Source of the DNA: Streptomyces sp. NBC_01116
GTDB lineage: Bacteria > Actinomycetota > Actinomycetes > Streptomycetales > Streptomycetaceae
Reading direction: 5' to 3'
Length of the DNA: 64,000 nt
Assembly: GCF_041435495.1 (NCBI RefSeq)
Contig: NZ_CP108644.1
Coordinates: forward strand, 248,001 to 312,000
Each line of letters starts with the position of its first letter. Positions within the stretch are counted from its first letter, which is position 1. This document shows, in pieces, positions 54,373 through 62,483 of the stretch. The notes beneath the pieces are model-generated. The model was not told the origin of the DNA. It did not search any database and was given only the letters and a program-made list of their open reading frames with translations. Made by a program: the position numbers and the translations under genes.

Positions 54373-54415
54373 GGGCAGGGACCCGCCGATCATGATGACC
54401 GGCGGGCCCCTGCCC
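54373..54415. terminator. 16-bp hairpin terminator
   Basis: GGGCAGGGACCCGCCG (54373-54388) pairs with 54400-54415 (one mismatch) around an 11-nt loop, 35 nt after the sugar dehydrogenase stop and before the convergent XRE gene. Confidence 0.8.
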
Positions 54416-54499
54416 CGTGGTCCGGCCGTACGCGGGAGAGCCCGGGCCACGATCTCGCGGCAGGCTCCCCGGCGCCCCCGACGCGCCACCGCGCGCTCG

Positions 54500-55111
54500 T
54501 CACGGGAGGCTCCGTCCGGGCGGAGGCGGGCGGTTCGCCTTCTCCGCGCCTTCGCCGCGCTGATGCCCGCGGCGGGCGTCCCGGTCGAAGACGCCCAGCA
54601 GCTCGCACGGCCCGCCCTCGGCGCCGATCGCGTGCGGGAGCATCGTGGGGAACTCCGCCGCCTGGTTCGTCTCGATCCGCAGGCGTCGGTTGCCCAGGAG
54701 CAGGATCGCGGTGCCGGAGAGGACGACGAGCCACTCCCTTCCCGGATGCGCGCGCAGCCGGGAGGGGTTGTCGGGCGGCGGCTCGGTCAGACGCTGACGG
54801 ATGACGGTCATGCCGGGCTCCGCCTTGATGGGCCACCGCAGCTGACCGTGGGCTCCGTCGATCATCGGGTTGGAGACGACGTCGTCGGTGGCGGTCTCGA
54901 CCAGTTGGTCGAGTGAGGTGTCCAGGGCGCGGGCGAGGGTGACCAGTTGGTCCAGCGCCAGCCGGCGCCGGCCGTTCTCGATGCGGCTGAGCGTGGACTG
55001 ACTGACCTTCGCCCGGGCGGCCAGCTCCTCCAGGGACCAGCCCTGGGCCAGACGGAGGGCGCGGATGCGTTTGCGTACCAGACCGTCCAGCTCACCGTCG
55101 TCTTGCGTCAT
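54500..55111 (-). CDS. XRE-cupin transcriptional regulator
   Basis: 203 residues from an ATG at 55111, 7 nt behind a TAGGCT -10 box (leaderless). HTH: RALRLAQGWSLEELAARAKV, SQSTLSRIENGRRRLALDQL. The C-terminal cupin domain (MTVIRQRLTEPP, LRAHPGREWLVVLSGTAILL, AAEFPTMLPHAIGAEGGPCE) should bind a small ligand; His and Glu of the metal motif are only partly present (HPGREW, LPHAIG). Regulators of this form sit near their target metabolic or transport genes. It is divergent from a LysR gene, with three CACAACC repeats between them. Confidence 0.87.
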   Translation of the reverse strand: MTQDDGELDGLVRKRIRALRLAQGWSLEELAARAKVSQSTLSRIENGRRRLALDQLVTLARALDTSLDQLVETATDDVVSNPMIDGAHGQLRWPIKAEPGMTVIRQRLTEPPPDNPSRLRAHPGREWLVVLSGTAILLLGNRRLRIETNQAAEFPTMLPHAIGAEGGPCELLGVFDRDARRGHQRGEGAEKANRPPPPGRSLP

Positions 55112-55118
55112 GAGCATG

Positions 55119-55124
55119 AGCCTA
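55119..55124 (-). promoter_or_regulatory. -10 box (TAGGCT) of the leaderless XRE-cupin gene
   Basis: TAGGCT on the minus strand lies 7 nt before the ATG at 55111. Confidence 0.45.
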
Positions 55125-55177
55125 TGCCATGGAGGCAGTGAGCACCCGGCCCTGTCGCGCCATGAGTGAACCGTGCG

Positions 55178-55271
55178 CCACAACCGATCGTTGACCCCGA
55201 GCGTGCGCACGGCCCGACAGGATCGCGATCGCACAACCGAGTCATCGGTGGGCCACAACCCATGGTTGTGG
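55178..55271. promoter_or_regulatory. CACAACC repeats and a 19-bp LysR operator
   Basis: CACAACC occurs near 55179, 55232 and 55254. The last is part of the perfect palindrome CCACAACC-CAT-GGTTGTGG (55253-55271), which has the T-N11-A form of a LysR site and lies over the -35 region of the leaderless lysR promoter. The shared spacing points to autoregulation and control of the divergent gene. Confidence 0.7.
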
Positions 55272-55276
55272 GCGCA

Positions 55277-55282
55277 TAGGGT
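55277..55282 (+). promoter_or_regulatory. -10 box (TAGGGT) of the leaderless lysR gene
   Basis: TAGGGT, then 7 nt, then the GTG at 55290. Confidence 0.45.
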
Positions 55283-55289
55283 TCAGGTC

Positions 55290-56216
55290 GTGGACATCGA
55301 AGCCGTGCGCACGTTCGTCACCGTCGCGGACACCGGGCAGTTCCAGGAGGCCGCCGTGGACCTGCGCGTCAGCCAGCAGGCCGTCTCCAAGCGCGTGGCG
55401 GCCCTGGAACGCGTGCTCGGGGTGGCGTTGTTCGTGCGCACCGCCCGCGGAGCGCACCCCACGCCGGACGGGCAGGCCTTCCTGCCCCACGCCCGCGAGG
55501 TCCTGCGGGCCGTGGAGCGGGCCGCCGCATCGGTACGCCCCGGTGACCGGGCGCTGCGCGTGGACGTGCTCCACCGGCGTATCGCCCCGGCGCTGGCGGT
55601 TCGCGGCTTCTACCAGGCCCACCCCGGCACGGACCTGGACGTGGTGACGCTCGCGGACACGAACGTGACCGGGGCGGCCGAGGCGCTGCTGGCCGGCGAG
55701 ATCGACGCGACCTTCCGCGCCGTGCCCGCGGGCGCCCTGCCCGAAGGGATCAGCGCCGAACGCGTCCTGGACGATCCGTTGCAGCTCCTCGTCGGACCGC
55801 GCCACCCGCTGGCCTCCGCCCGGTCGTCGGCCCCGGCGGACCTCGCCGGGCACCGGATCTGGATCCCGGGCATCAAGCAGGGAACCGAGTGGGCCGCCTA
55901 CTACGACCGGCTCGCGGAGGACTTCGGTCTGCGCATCGACGCGGTCGGGCCCGACTTCGGGACCGAGGCGCTGATGGACTCGATCGCCGAATCCGCGGCG
56001 CTGGCCACGCTCATCGGCTCCCGGGACCGGTACGTGTGGCCGGCCGCCCACGATCTGCGGCGGATTCCGGTCGTGGGCCCGACTCCGGTCTATCCGCACG
56101 CGTTCCTGTACCGGACGGGTAACCCTCACCCGGTGCTGGCGGCGCTGCGCAGGCACCTCGTGCGGGTACGGCCGGAGCCGCCGGCCGACACGTGGACTCC
56201 GGGCCGGGCCCGCTGA
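55290..56216 (+). CDS. LysR family transcriptional regulator
   Basis: 308 residues from a GTG at 55290. N-terminal winged HTH: DIEAVRTFVTVADTGQFQEA, AVDLRVSQQAVSKRVAALER. The effector-binding domain follows (LRVDVLHRRIAPALAVRGFY; VTGAAEALLAGEIDATFRAV; GSRDRYVWPAAHDLRRIPVV). The target is not evident; the most likely ones are itself and the divergent XRE-cupin gene. A perfect LysR-type palindrome lies just upstream of its -10. Confidence 0.88.
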   Translation: MDIEAVRTFVTVADTGQFQEAAVDLRVSQQAVSKRVAALERVLGVALFVRTARGAHPTPDGQAFLPHAREVLRAVERAAASVRPGDRALRVDVLHRRIAPALAVRGFYQAHPGTDLDVVTLADTNVTGAAEALLAGEIDATFRAVPAGALPEGISAERVLDDPLQLLVGPRHPLASARSSAPADLAGHRIWIPGIKQGTEWAAYYDRLAEDFGLRIDAVGPDFGTEALMDSIAESAALATLIGSRDRYVWPAAHDLRRIPVVGPTPVYPHAFLYRTGNPHPVLAALRRHLVRVRPEPPADTWTPGRAR

Positions 56217-56293
56217 CGCCGGTCGGCGAACGTGACCCGCCCGCTGGTCCTCCGGGCCGGCGGTCGCCGTTCCGCGCGGCGAGCGGCCCCGGC

Positions 56294-57322
56294 TCAGGGG
56301 CGTCGGGTGGGGACGGGCCGGAGCCCGGGCCAACGGGCCAGCATCTGCCGGCGCATGTCCGCGCAGAGCGTGCTCAGCCCGCTCAGGCCATCGTGGCCGG
56401 CGGTCATGCAGCCGACGACACCCAGCCGGTGGACAAGACGTTGCCGGGCGGTCACGGTGCCCCACTTCCAGTCGCGGACCGGGATCCGGGCCAGGTGATC
56501 GGCGCCTTGGCGGTCGGCTCTCGGGACCAGGGCGTCACCCCGGATCAGCCAGCCCGCGCAGGAGTCGGTGAGGTCGTCGTGGAGTTCGTCGCCGGTCTCG
56601 GCGCGCCATGCCGTGCGGTAGGCGGCCTCCGCCCGTTCCAGCAGCGGGACCGGCGCCGCGGTGACACACCAGCAGGTCGGGAAGCCGATACGCAGGTAGG
56701 CGAGTTCCACCAGCCCGCTGCCCAGTGAGGCCTGTTCGAAGTCGATGAACCGGGTCCCGCCGGTGGTGTGCAGGTCGTTGCCGGGGCACGGGTCGCCGTG
56801 GAGCAGCGCGTGCCCGGGCGTGCGGGCGAGCCGGTGCACGAGGTCGTCGAGCCGGCCGGGCACTCCGGGAGGGACGGGGGCGTCGAGGGCCGTGGCCAGC
56901 CGGAGGAAGGAGGCGGCGTCGGCAGCGTCCGGGCCCTGCCAGCGGGGCAGCAGTCCGGTGTGCTCGGGGCGGGCGACGGCGTGCAGCCTGGCCAGTGCCG
57001 CCGCGTAGTCCACGATCCAGTCGCCGGAGGGGTGTCGGTGGTCCAGATGCTCCAGGACCAGCACCCGGTCGTCGGGGGCGGTACCCAGCAGCGCGGGCAC
57101 CACAGCCGGTTCTGCTCCGGCGGCGAGCCGCAGAGCGGCCAGTTCACGGTCGTACCGCTCGTCGGCGTCGGGGCCGTCGACCATCTGCTTCACCACCACG
57201 GGCGCCCCGGCCGTCTCCACCCGCCACACACGTGAGCGGGGGCTGCTGCTCAGTCGTCGGGAGCGCCCCGGAGCGCCCAGTGCGGCCCGTAACGCGTCCC
57301 CCCACGGCAGTCGCGCTCTCAT
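56294..57322 (-). CDS. Aminoglycoside phosphotransferase/choline kinase-like protein
   Basis: 342 residues from an ATG at 57322. APH-type kinase fold: PVVVKQMVDGPDADERYDRE (nucleotide-binding Lys and Glu), VLVLEHLDHRHPSGDWIVDY (hinge), catalytic loop ALLHGDPCPGNDLH (HxDxxxxN) and metal site RFIDFEQASLGSG. The second acid reads DFE as in many members. The substrate is unknown; similar Streptomyces proteins are annotated only as phosphotransferases, and drug resistance should not be assumed. Confidence 0.85.
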   Translation of the reverse strand: MRARLPWGDALRAALGAPGRSRRLSSSPRSRVWRVETAGAPVVVKQMVDGPDADERYDRELAALRLAAGAEPAVVPALLGTAPDDRVLVLEHLDHRHPSGDWIVDYAAALARLHAVARPEHTGLLPRWQGPDAADAASFLRLATALDAPVPPGVPGRLDDLVHRLARTPGHALLHGDPCPGNDLHTTGGTRFIDFEQASLGSGLVELAYLRIGFPTCWCVTAAPVPLLERAEAAYRTAWRAETGDELHDDLTDSCAGWLIRGDALVPRADRQGADHLARIPVRDWKWGTVTARQRLVHRLGVVGCMTAGHDGLSGLSTLCADMRRQMLARWPGLRPVPTRRP

Positions 57323-57492
57323 GCGGCCATCCTCGCACGGAGCCGTGTCCCGATCCGTGGAACGCCCGACCTCCGAGACATGGCCCGACGCGTCCCGGGA
57401 GCCGCTGCCGGCGCCGTACGGTACGGCGTCGGCCGGCCCGTGCCCGCGTCCGTCGTCGGGCCCCGCGTTACGGCGGGGGCACGGCCGACACG

Positions 57493-57498
57493 TACGGT
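57493..57498 (+). promoter_or_regulatory. -10 box (TACGGT) of the leaderless thpR gene
   Basis: TACGGT is 7 nt before the GTG at 57506. Confidence 0.45.
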
Positions 57499-57505
57499 TG
57501 GGCAG

Positions 57506-58135
57506 GTGAACGAACCGCTCGAAGCCGTGACCGGATCCCCTGCGGAGGAACGCGTCCGGGCCACGACGACCCGCGTGTTCCTTGCGCTCGCGCCGCCCGA
57601 CGACGCGAAGGACGAGCTTTCCCGGGCGCTGCGCCCGGCCTACGACGCCTATCCCCGCATGCGGTGGAACCGTATCGAGGACTGGCACATCACCCTGGCG
57701 TTCCTCGGGGAGCTGCCGGTCACCGCCGTCCCGCCCCTGATACCTCCGCTCGCCGGGCTCGCGGCGCGGCGACGGCCCCTGCGGCTGGCGCTGCGCGGCG
57801 GCGGGCACTTCGACGAGCGGGTGCTGTGGACCGGCGTCACGGGCGACCTCGAAGGGCTGCATCACCTCGCCACCGACGTACGCGTCCTCGTCCGGGAGCG
57901 CGGCGTCTCCTTCCCCGAGCGACCGCTCCGGCCCCATCTGACGCTGGCCCGGTCCCGCCGGGGCGACCACGCGGCCACGGTGGAGGCCGCGACGGGGCTC
58001 GCCGCGTTCGCCGGCCGGAGCTGGGAGGCCGGGCGCCTCCACCTGGTCGGCAGCAACATCGGCCGGGGACCGGGACCGATCCACTACCGCGACATCGAGG
58101 CGTGGGACTTCCGCCACGGAGCGGACGGGACCTGA
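57506..58135 (+). CDS. thpR: RNA 2',3'-cyclic phosphodiesterase (ThpR)
   Basis: 209 residues from a GTG at 57506. The two HxTx motifs of the 2H phosphoesterase family are present: DWHITLAFLGELPV and RPHLTLARSRRGD. TRVFLALAPPDDAKDELSRA opens the fold, and the second half ends LVGSNIGRGPGPIHYRDIE. It hydrolyses RNA 2',3'-cyclic phosphates to 2'-phosphates. Stand-alone gene; no partner tRNA ligase is visible. Confidence 0.9.
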   Translation: MNEPLEAVTGSPAEERVRATTTRVFLALAPPDDAKDELSRALRPAYDAYPRMRWNRIEDWHITLAFLGELPVTAVPPLIPPLAGLAARRRPLRLALRGGGHFDERVLWTGVTGDLEGLHHLATDVRVLVRERGVSFPERPLRPHLTLARSRRGDHAATVEAATGLAAFAGRSWEAGRLHLVGSNIGRGPGPIHYRDIEAWDFRHGADGT

Positions 58136-58183
58136 ACGAACGCCCCTCAACCGCGTTCGCAGCGTTTCACGGCGGTCGCGGCG

Positions 58184-58840
58184 CTAACCGAGGACGAACG
58201 GGAGAGCGGCTGCCAGGTCGCCCAGTTCGCGCGTCTCGGCCTCGGTCGGGGCCCGGCGCCCGGTGGCGACCAGCAGTACGTCCTCGTCGGAGAACGACGC
58301 GGGGAACGCGGTCCCGCAGATCCCCTCGACCATCTCCCTCGACCGGGCGAGCCCCTCCGGGGGCGGTCCTGCCGCGTCCGGGAGGTGGCTGACCAGGTCG
58401 AGGTGGTGCAGCGTCCACTCCAGTACGTACACGGAGAGGAAGTCGCCCGCGGTGAGGACCTCGCCGCAGGTGCCGACCCGGAGGCCGGGATCGGCGAGCC
58501 GGGCGGCGCGGCCCGCGGCGGAGCCCACGTCGTCGAGGTGGAACGTGAGCAGGCCCGGGTCCTCGTAGGCGGCGGCCAGCCGCACGGTCAGGGCGTCGAG
58601 CCGGTCGTCACCCGGGGGCGGTGTGCCGGACACGGTCCAGTAGGTCAGCGCGTCACGGGTCGGCTCCGTCTCCGCGGGCGTCACCAGGGTGATCAGGACG
58701 TCCTGTGCGTCGATGATCAGGTGGCACACCAGATCCCGAACGAGCCAGCCCGCGCAGCCGGATGGCCGTTCGAAGTCCTCCGCGGGAAGTCCGGCGACCG
58801 TCGTGCGCAGCGCTGTCCACGAGCGTGAGAAGAGATCCAC
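58184..58840 (-). CDS. Mycothiol-dependent maleylpyruvate isomerase-like (DinB fold) protein
   Basis: 218 residues from a GTG at 58840, 7 nt behind a TACCGT -10 box. The MDMPI N-terminal domain pattern is clear: SWTALRTTVAGLPAEDFERP, SGCAGWLVRDLVCHLIIDAQ with the metal-binding His of the helix, and the second His pair in VYVLEWTLHHLDLV. The C-terminal part (EMVEGICGTAFPASFSDEDV, LLVATGRRAPTEAETRELGD) is typical. Members use mycothiol as a cofactor or act as metal-dependent transferases. The substrate is unknown. Confidence 0.85.
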   Translation of the reverse strand: MDLFSRSWTALRTTVAGLPAEDFERPSGCAGWLVRDLVCHLIIDAQDVLITLVTPAETEPTRDALTYWTVSGTPPPGDDRLDALTVRLAAAYEDPGLLTFHLDDVGSAAGRAARLADPGLRVGTCGEVLTAGDFLSVYVLEWTLHHLDLVSHLPDAAGPPPEGLARSREMVEGICGTAFPASFSDEDVLLVATGRRAPTEAETRELGDLAAALPFVLG

Positions 58841-58847
58841 GCCGATA

Positions 58848-58853
58848 ACGGTA
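58848..58853 (-). promoter_or_regulatory. -10 box (TACCGT) of the leaderless isomerase-like gene
   Basis: TACCGT on the minus strand, 7 nt before the GTG at 58840. Confidence 0.5.
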
Positions 58854-58899
58854 GTGCGGTCCGGGCGCGAGCGAGTTGGACGGTGTCCGCTGACCGCCG

Positions 58900-59571
58900 T
58901 CAGGCGCTTCCGTGTCGCCCGTCCTCGTGTCCCTCGCTCTCGTGTCGCCCGTTCCCGCGTCGCCCGGGCCGGTCGTGCGACAGCAGGAACTCGGTCGCCC
59001 GTGCGATGGCCTCGGCGGGCGTGCCGTGGACGGCCTCCGACTCGTCCTCGCTCAGGTCCGCGGCCGTGGCGGTGTACCACCAGGCGTCGGCGCCCGGATC
59101 GTGGTGAATGACGGCGTCGCCGCCCGCGTAATGGAGCGGAATGGACTCGCTGGCGGACTTCTTGGGCACCGCGTGCGGCCACTTGAGGCGCGCCGACTGG
59201 CGCTTGATGCCGCCCCAGGCCGCGCCGAGCTGCGCATAGCTGGACCCTCCGCGTCCGGCGACGGTGGCCGCGCTCTCGGCGAGCCGGTCGACGGACCGCT
59301 TGGCTTCGTAGAGCGACCGCAGCATCGCCAGCTGAACGTCGGGCGCGGGCATGAGGGCCGCGTCGAAGGGCTTGCCTGCCGCGCGGTAGGCCTGCGCACG
59401 CGTCGAGATCCGCTCTGCCAGCGAACGGGCCGCGGCGAGCACCTGCTCGTCCATGGCGAACGCGTCGTCGTCGCACGGCTCGTTCCAGGCGGGATCCACC
59501 GAGGTCAGGACCGTGGCCCAGAAGTTCTCATCGCTCCGGTCAGGGGTCGGGATCGCCTTCACATCATCCAT
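58900..59571 (-). CDS. Conserved hypothetical protein (AWGGIKRQSAR type)
   Basis: 223 residues, ATG at 59571. The N-terminal half is helical with MDEQVLAAARSLAERISTRA and LMPAPDVQLAMLRSLYEAKR. The centre carries SSYAQLGAAWGGIKRQSARL, followed by KWPHAVP, a block conserved among actinomycete hypotheticals. The C-terminal part (AWWYTATAADLSEDESEAVH) is acidic and the tail is rich in Gly, His and Arg. No known motif. An inverted repeat GCGACA-8-TGTCGC abuts the start codon. The role is unknown; the neighbouring gene is an MFS exporter on the other strand. Confidence 0.7.
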   Translation of the reverse strand: MDDVKAIPTPDRSDENFWATVLTSVDPAWNEPCDDDAFAMDEQVLAAARSLAERISTRAQAYRAAGKPFDAALMPAPDVQLAMLRSLYEAKRSVDRLAESAATVAGRGGSSYAQLGAAWGGIKRQSARLKWPHAVPKKSASESIPLHYAGGDAVIHHDPGADAWWYTATAADLSEDESEAVHGTPAEAIARATEFLLSHDRPGRRGNGRHESEGHEDGRHGSA

Positions 59572-59591
59572 GCGACAACTTTAACTGTCGC
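59572..59591. promoter_or_regulatory. GCGACA/TGTCGC inverted repeat at the start codon
   Basis: GCGACA (59572-59577) and TGTCGC (59586-59591) with 8 nt between, directly upstream of the ATG at 59571. Further TGTC/GACA boxes follow to 59647. The AT-rich spacer suggests an operator or promoter element. Confidence 0.4.
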
Positions 59592-59653
59592 GAGATTGAC
59601 AGGCAAGAACATATGTCACTTCGGTCAATCGACAGCATTACTTGTCAAGCGAG

Positions 59654-59687
59654 CCGTAACTGTACCTTCCATAAGGTACAGTTACGG
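59654..59687. promoter_or_regulatory. 34-bp operator: two perfect 15-bp arms upstream of the MFS gene
   Basis: CCGTAACTGTACCTT (59654-59668) is the exact reverse complement of 59673-59687, with CCAT between. It is 36 bp from the start of the exporter gene. The two TACCTT/AAGGTA cores resemble TetR operators of the QacR/SmvR type, and the TetR gene follows the exporter. Confidence 0.9.
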
Positions 59688-59722
59688 CGTCGGATCGGCT
59701 CTCGCAGTGAGGCTCACCAGGA

Positions 59723-61231
59723 ATGATCATCAGCACGAAGCGGCGGTGGCTGCTCCTGGCCGTGGTGAGCGCGGGACTCCTGTTGATCACGCTGGACAAC
59801 TCCATCCTGTACGCGGCGCTGCCGACGCTCGTGGAGGATCTCGGCGCGAGCAGCTCCGAGGGGCTCTGGATCATCAACGCCTACCCGGTCGTGATGGCCG
59901 GCCTGCTGTTGGGCAGCGGCACGCTCGGCGACCGGGTGGGGCACCGGCGGATGTTCCTGATCGGCCTCGTGGTCTTCGGAGCCGCCTCGCTCTTCGCCGC
60001 CTTCTCCACCAGCCCGGAGGCACTGATCGCCGCGCGGGCCTTCCTCGCCGTAGGTGCGGCCGCGATGATGCCCGCCACGCTCGCCCTGATCCGCGTCACC
60101 TTCGACGACGAGCGCGAGCGCAACATGGCCATCGCGGTCTGGGGCACCATGGCGGTCGTGGGCAGCGCGCTGGGTCCGATCATCAGCGGAATCCTGCTGC
60201 AGCACTTCTGGTGGGGATCGGTCTTCATCATCAACATCCCGGTCGTCCTCGTGGCGGTCGTGGCCACGCTGTTCGTCGCCCCGCGAGACACCCCGGACCC
60301 GTCCAAGCGCTGGGACCTGCTCTCCTCACTCCTGGCGCTCGTCGCCCTGGTCGGCCTCGTCATCGCGATCAAGGAGACGGCGAAGGCCGGCCCCGCTCCG
60401 GCCGTCATCGCCACCGCCGTCCTCGCCGCCGCGATCGGCGGGTGGGCTTTCGCCCGACGCCAGCGCCGCCTGCCCTACCCCCTGCTGGACTTCGCGATCT
60501 TCCGCAACCGCGCCTTCCTCGCAGGGGTGCTGGCCGCCGGATTCGCCCTGTTCGCCATCGCCGGCGTGCAGCTCGTCACCACCCAGCGCTTCCAGCTCGT
60601 GGAGGGCTTCACCCCGCTGCGGGCCGGGTTCCTCGTCGCGGCCGTCGCCCTGGGCGCGTTCCCCACGGCGATGCTCGGAGGCGCGATCCTCCACCGGGTC
60701 GGCCTGCTGCCCCTCATCACCGGGGGCCTGGCCCTGGGGGCCGTCGGCACCGTGCTGGTGCTCATGAACTTCGCCACCAGCATGGGTCTCCTCATCACCG
60801 GGCTGATCATCACCGGCAGCGGACTCGGCGCGGCCATGTCCGTCGCGTCCAGCGCGATCATGGGCAACGTCCCGGCCCGCAGGGCGGGCATGGCCTCATC
60901 CGTCGAGGAGGTCTCCTACGAGTTCGGCAGCCTGGTGGCGGTCGCCCTCCTCGGCAGCCTGCTGACCGCCGTGTACTCCGCGACCATCGACCTCCCCGCC
61001 GGGGTGCCCGAGCGGGCGCGCGACAGCCTCGACAGCGCGCTCGCCCTGGCCGGGGAAGGGGCGGAGACCAACAGCGCGCTGGTCACCGCGGCGTCCGAGG
61101 CCTTCGACGGCGCGTACCTCGCCGTGATGATCGTGGTCGCCGCCGTGCTCGCCGTCGGCGCCCTCGCGACCGGTGCCCTGCTGCGACGCCGCGGCCCCGG
61201 CTCGGCACTGTCCGGCCCCGCGCACCACTGA
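59723..61231 (+). CDS. MFS drug exporter, 14-helix DHA2 family (SmvA/QacA-like)
   Basis: 502 residues, ATG at 59723 preceded by a weak AGGAATG. Fourteen helices. TM1 motif LLLITLDNSILYAALPTLVE (Asp in LDN), motif A GTLGDRVGHRRMFLIG, motif C AVVGSALGPIISGILL. The layout matches QacA/SmvA proteins that extrude quaternary ammonium and biguanide cations using the proton gradient. The ligand is inferred from the family. It is in an operon-like order with the TetR gene, separated by a 17-bp tandem repeat, and behind a strong operator. Confidence 0.9.
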   Translation: MIISTKRRWLLLAVVSAGLLLITLDNSILYAALPTLVEDLGASSSEGLWIINAYPVVMAGLLLGSGTLGDRVGHRRMFLIGLVVFGAASLFAAFSTSPEALIAARAFLAVGAAAMMPATLALIRVTFDDERERNMAIAVWGTMAVVGSALGPIISGILLQHFWWGSVFIINIPVVLVAVVATLFVAPRDTPDPSKRWDLLSSLLALVALVGLVIAIKETAKAGPAPAVIATAVLAAAIGGWAFARRQRRLPYPLLDFAIFRNRAFLAGVLAAGFALFAIAGVQLVTTQRFQLVEGFTPLRAGFLVAAVALGAFPTAMLGGAILHRVGLLPLITGGLALGAVGTVLVLMNFATSMGLLITGLIITGSGLGAAMSVASSAIMGNVPARRAGMASSVEEVSYEFGSLVAVALLGSLLTAVYSATIDLPAGVPERARDSLDSALALAGEGAETNSALVTAASEAFDGAYLAVMIVVAAVLAVGALATGALLRRRGPGSALSGPAHH

Positions 61232-61354
61232 GTTTCGTGCACCACTGAGCTTCGTGCGCTACTGGGCTTCGCACCCCAGCGGCCTTCGTACACCATCGGT
61301 CTCCGGGCACCCACCCGTCTCCGGACACCACCGAGTCCCGCACACCACCGACCC
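61221..61354 (+). repeat. 17-bp degenerate tandem repeat, eight copies
   Basis: Units of 15-18 bp (for example CGTGCACCACTGAGCTT, CGTGCGCTACTGGGCTT, CGTACACCATCGGTCTC, CGGACACCACCGAGTCC) follow one another from the last codons of the MFS gene to just before the TetR gene. The first unit contains the MFS stop codon. Period 17 is not divisible by three. Confidence 0.85.
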
Positions 61355-61373
61355 GACGGCACGGGAGCAGCTC

Positions 61374-61919
61374 ATGCGCACCAGCAAACGGACCCAGATC
61401 CTCGAAGCGGCCACCCGTGTCGTGCAGCGCGAAGGCGTCAAGAGCGTCACCTTCGACTCCGTCGCCGCGGAGGCGGGACTGACGAAGGGCGGCCTCCTCT
61501 ACCACTTCGCCTCGCGCGACGACCTCGTCCAGGCGATCCACCAGCATCTGGCCGACCGGTGGGAGGCCGACCTGGTCGCGGCGGCCGGAAAGCCCGCGGC
61601 CGAGGCCACTCGGGGGGAACGGCTCGCCGCCTACACCCGGGTCGCCATCCAGAGCGCCACGCGGGCAGAGCTCCTGCTGATGCTCGAAGGCTCGACGAAC
61701 ACCGCGCACGCGGCCGTATGGGAAGCCGTGACGGAACGGTGGGCGCCGTCCCCGGCTTCGGCGGCCGACGATCCGGCCGCGCTCGACCGGTTCATCGTCC
61801 GCCTCGCGGCCGACGGCCTGTGGCTCTACGAATCCCTGAGCACGGAGCGACTGGACCCCGACATGCGACGGGCCGTCGCCGACCGCATAGCCGACGCCCT
61901 GACCCACCGCGACAGCTGA
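61374..61919 (+). CDS. TetR family regulator of the MFS exporter
   Basis: 181 residues, ATG at 61374 with GGGAG upstream. HTH: TQILEAATRVVQREGVKSVT, FDSVAAEAGLTKGGLLYHFA, SRDDLVQAIHQHLADRWEAD. The C-terminal domain (TAYTRVAIQSATRAELLLML, DRFIVRLAADGLWLYESLST) should bind the inducer. Position after the exporter and the 34-bp operator upstream of the exporter make it the likely local repressor. Confidence 0.88.
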   Translation: MRTSKRTQILEAATRVVQREGVKSVTFDSVAAEAGLTKGGLLYHFASRDDLVQAIHQHLADRWEADLVAAAGKPAAEATRGERLAAYTRVAIQSATRAELLLMLEGSTNTAHAAVWEAVTERWAPSPASAADDPAALDRFIVRLAADGLWLYESLSTERLDPDMRRAVADRIADALTHRDS

Positions 61920-61947
61920 TCGCCGGTCCCGCAGGCCCCCGGCCGGC

Positions 61948-62436
61948 TCAGTAGGCGTCGGCAGCCTCGCCCAGCGCGGCGGTGAGGCGGCCCAGGACTT
62001 CCTGCAGGCCGAGAACCTCGTCCAGGGAGAGACCGGTGGCGCCCAGCACGCCACGGGGAACGGACAGTGCGAGCTCACGCAGTCGCGCGCCCTCGTCGGT
62101 CAGGTCGATCAGGACGGAGCGCTCGTCCTCGCGGCTGCGGTCACGCCGGACCAGTCCGGCCGCCTCCAGCCGCTTCAGCAGCGGCGAGAGGGTCCCGGAG
62201 TCCAGACGGAGGCGCTCCCCGATGTCCTTGACCGGCTGGGGTCCGTGCTCCCACAGGACCAGCATGACCAGGTACTGCGAGTAGGTGAGGCCCAGGTCCT
62301 TGAGAGCCTGCCGGTAGAAGCCGCCGAACGCGCGCGACGCGGCATGCAGCGAGAAGCAGACCTGGTGGTCCAGTCGCAGCAGCTCCGCGTCGGGGACGCC
62401 GGAGAGATCGGGCGAGGCGCCCGGGGCAGTGGTCAT
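61948..62436 (-). CDS. ohrR: OhrR, organic peroxide-sensing MarR repressor
   Basis: 162 residues from an ATG at 62436, 7 nt behind a TACGCT -10 box (leaderless). LLRLDHQVCFSLHAASRAFG holds the redox Cys at the OhrR position, with the Tyr residues of the family (YRQALKDLGLTYSQYLVMLV) that hold its sulfenate. Winged HTH: KDIGERLRLDSGTLSPLLKR, GLVRRDRSREDERSVLIDLT. Oxidation by organic peroxides releases it from the operator upstream of the divergent ohr gene. Confidence 0.93.
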   Translation of the reverse strand: MTTAPGASPDLSGVPDAELLRLDHQVCFSLHAASRAFGGFYRQALKDLGLTYSQYLVMLVLWEHGPQPVKDIGERLRLDSGTLSPLLKRLEAAGLVRRDRSREDERSVLIDLTDEGARLRELALSVPRGVLGATGLSLDEVLGLQEVLGRLTAALGEAADAY

Positions 62437-62443
62437 GAGAACC

Positions 62444-62449
62444 AGCGTA
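62444..62449 (-). promoter_or_regulatory. -10 box (TACGCT) of the leaderless ohrR gene
   Basis: TACGCT on the minus strand is 7 nt before the ATG at 62436. Confidence 0.5.
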
Positions 62450-62465
62450 CCGCCGACCACGCCAT

Positions 62466-62483
62466 TGAGTTGTGCACAACTCA
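62466..62483. promoter_or_regulatory. OhrR operator, perfect 18-bp palindrome
   Basis: TGAGTTGTGCACAACTCA between divergent ohrR and ohr. A second half-site GTTGTGTGCAA follows directly (62484-62494), giving the dual site expected for OhrR. Confidence 0.88.

Noticed and set aside
56294..57322. Aminoglycoside resistance gene
   Set aside because: The APH fold is clear but the sequence has no feature of known aminoglycoside enzymes; only a generic kinase call is justified.
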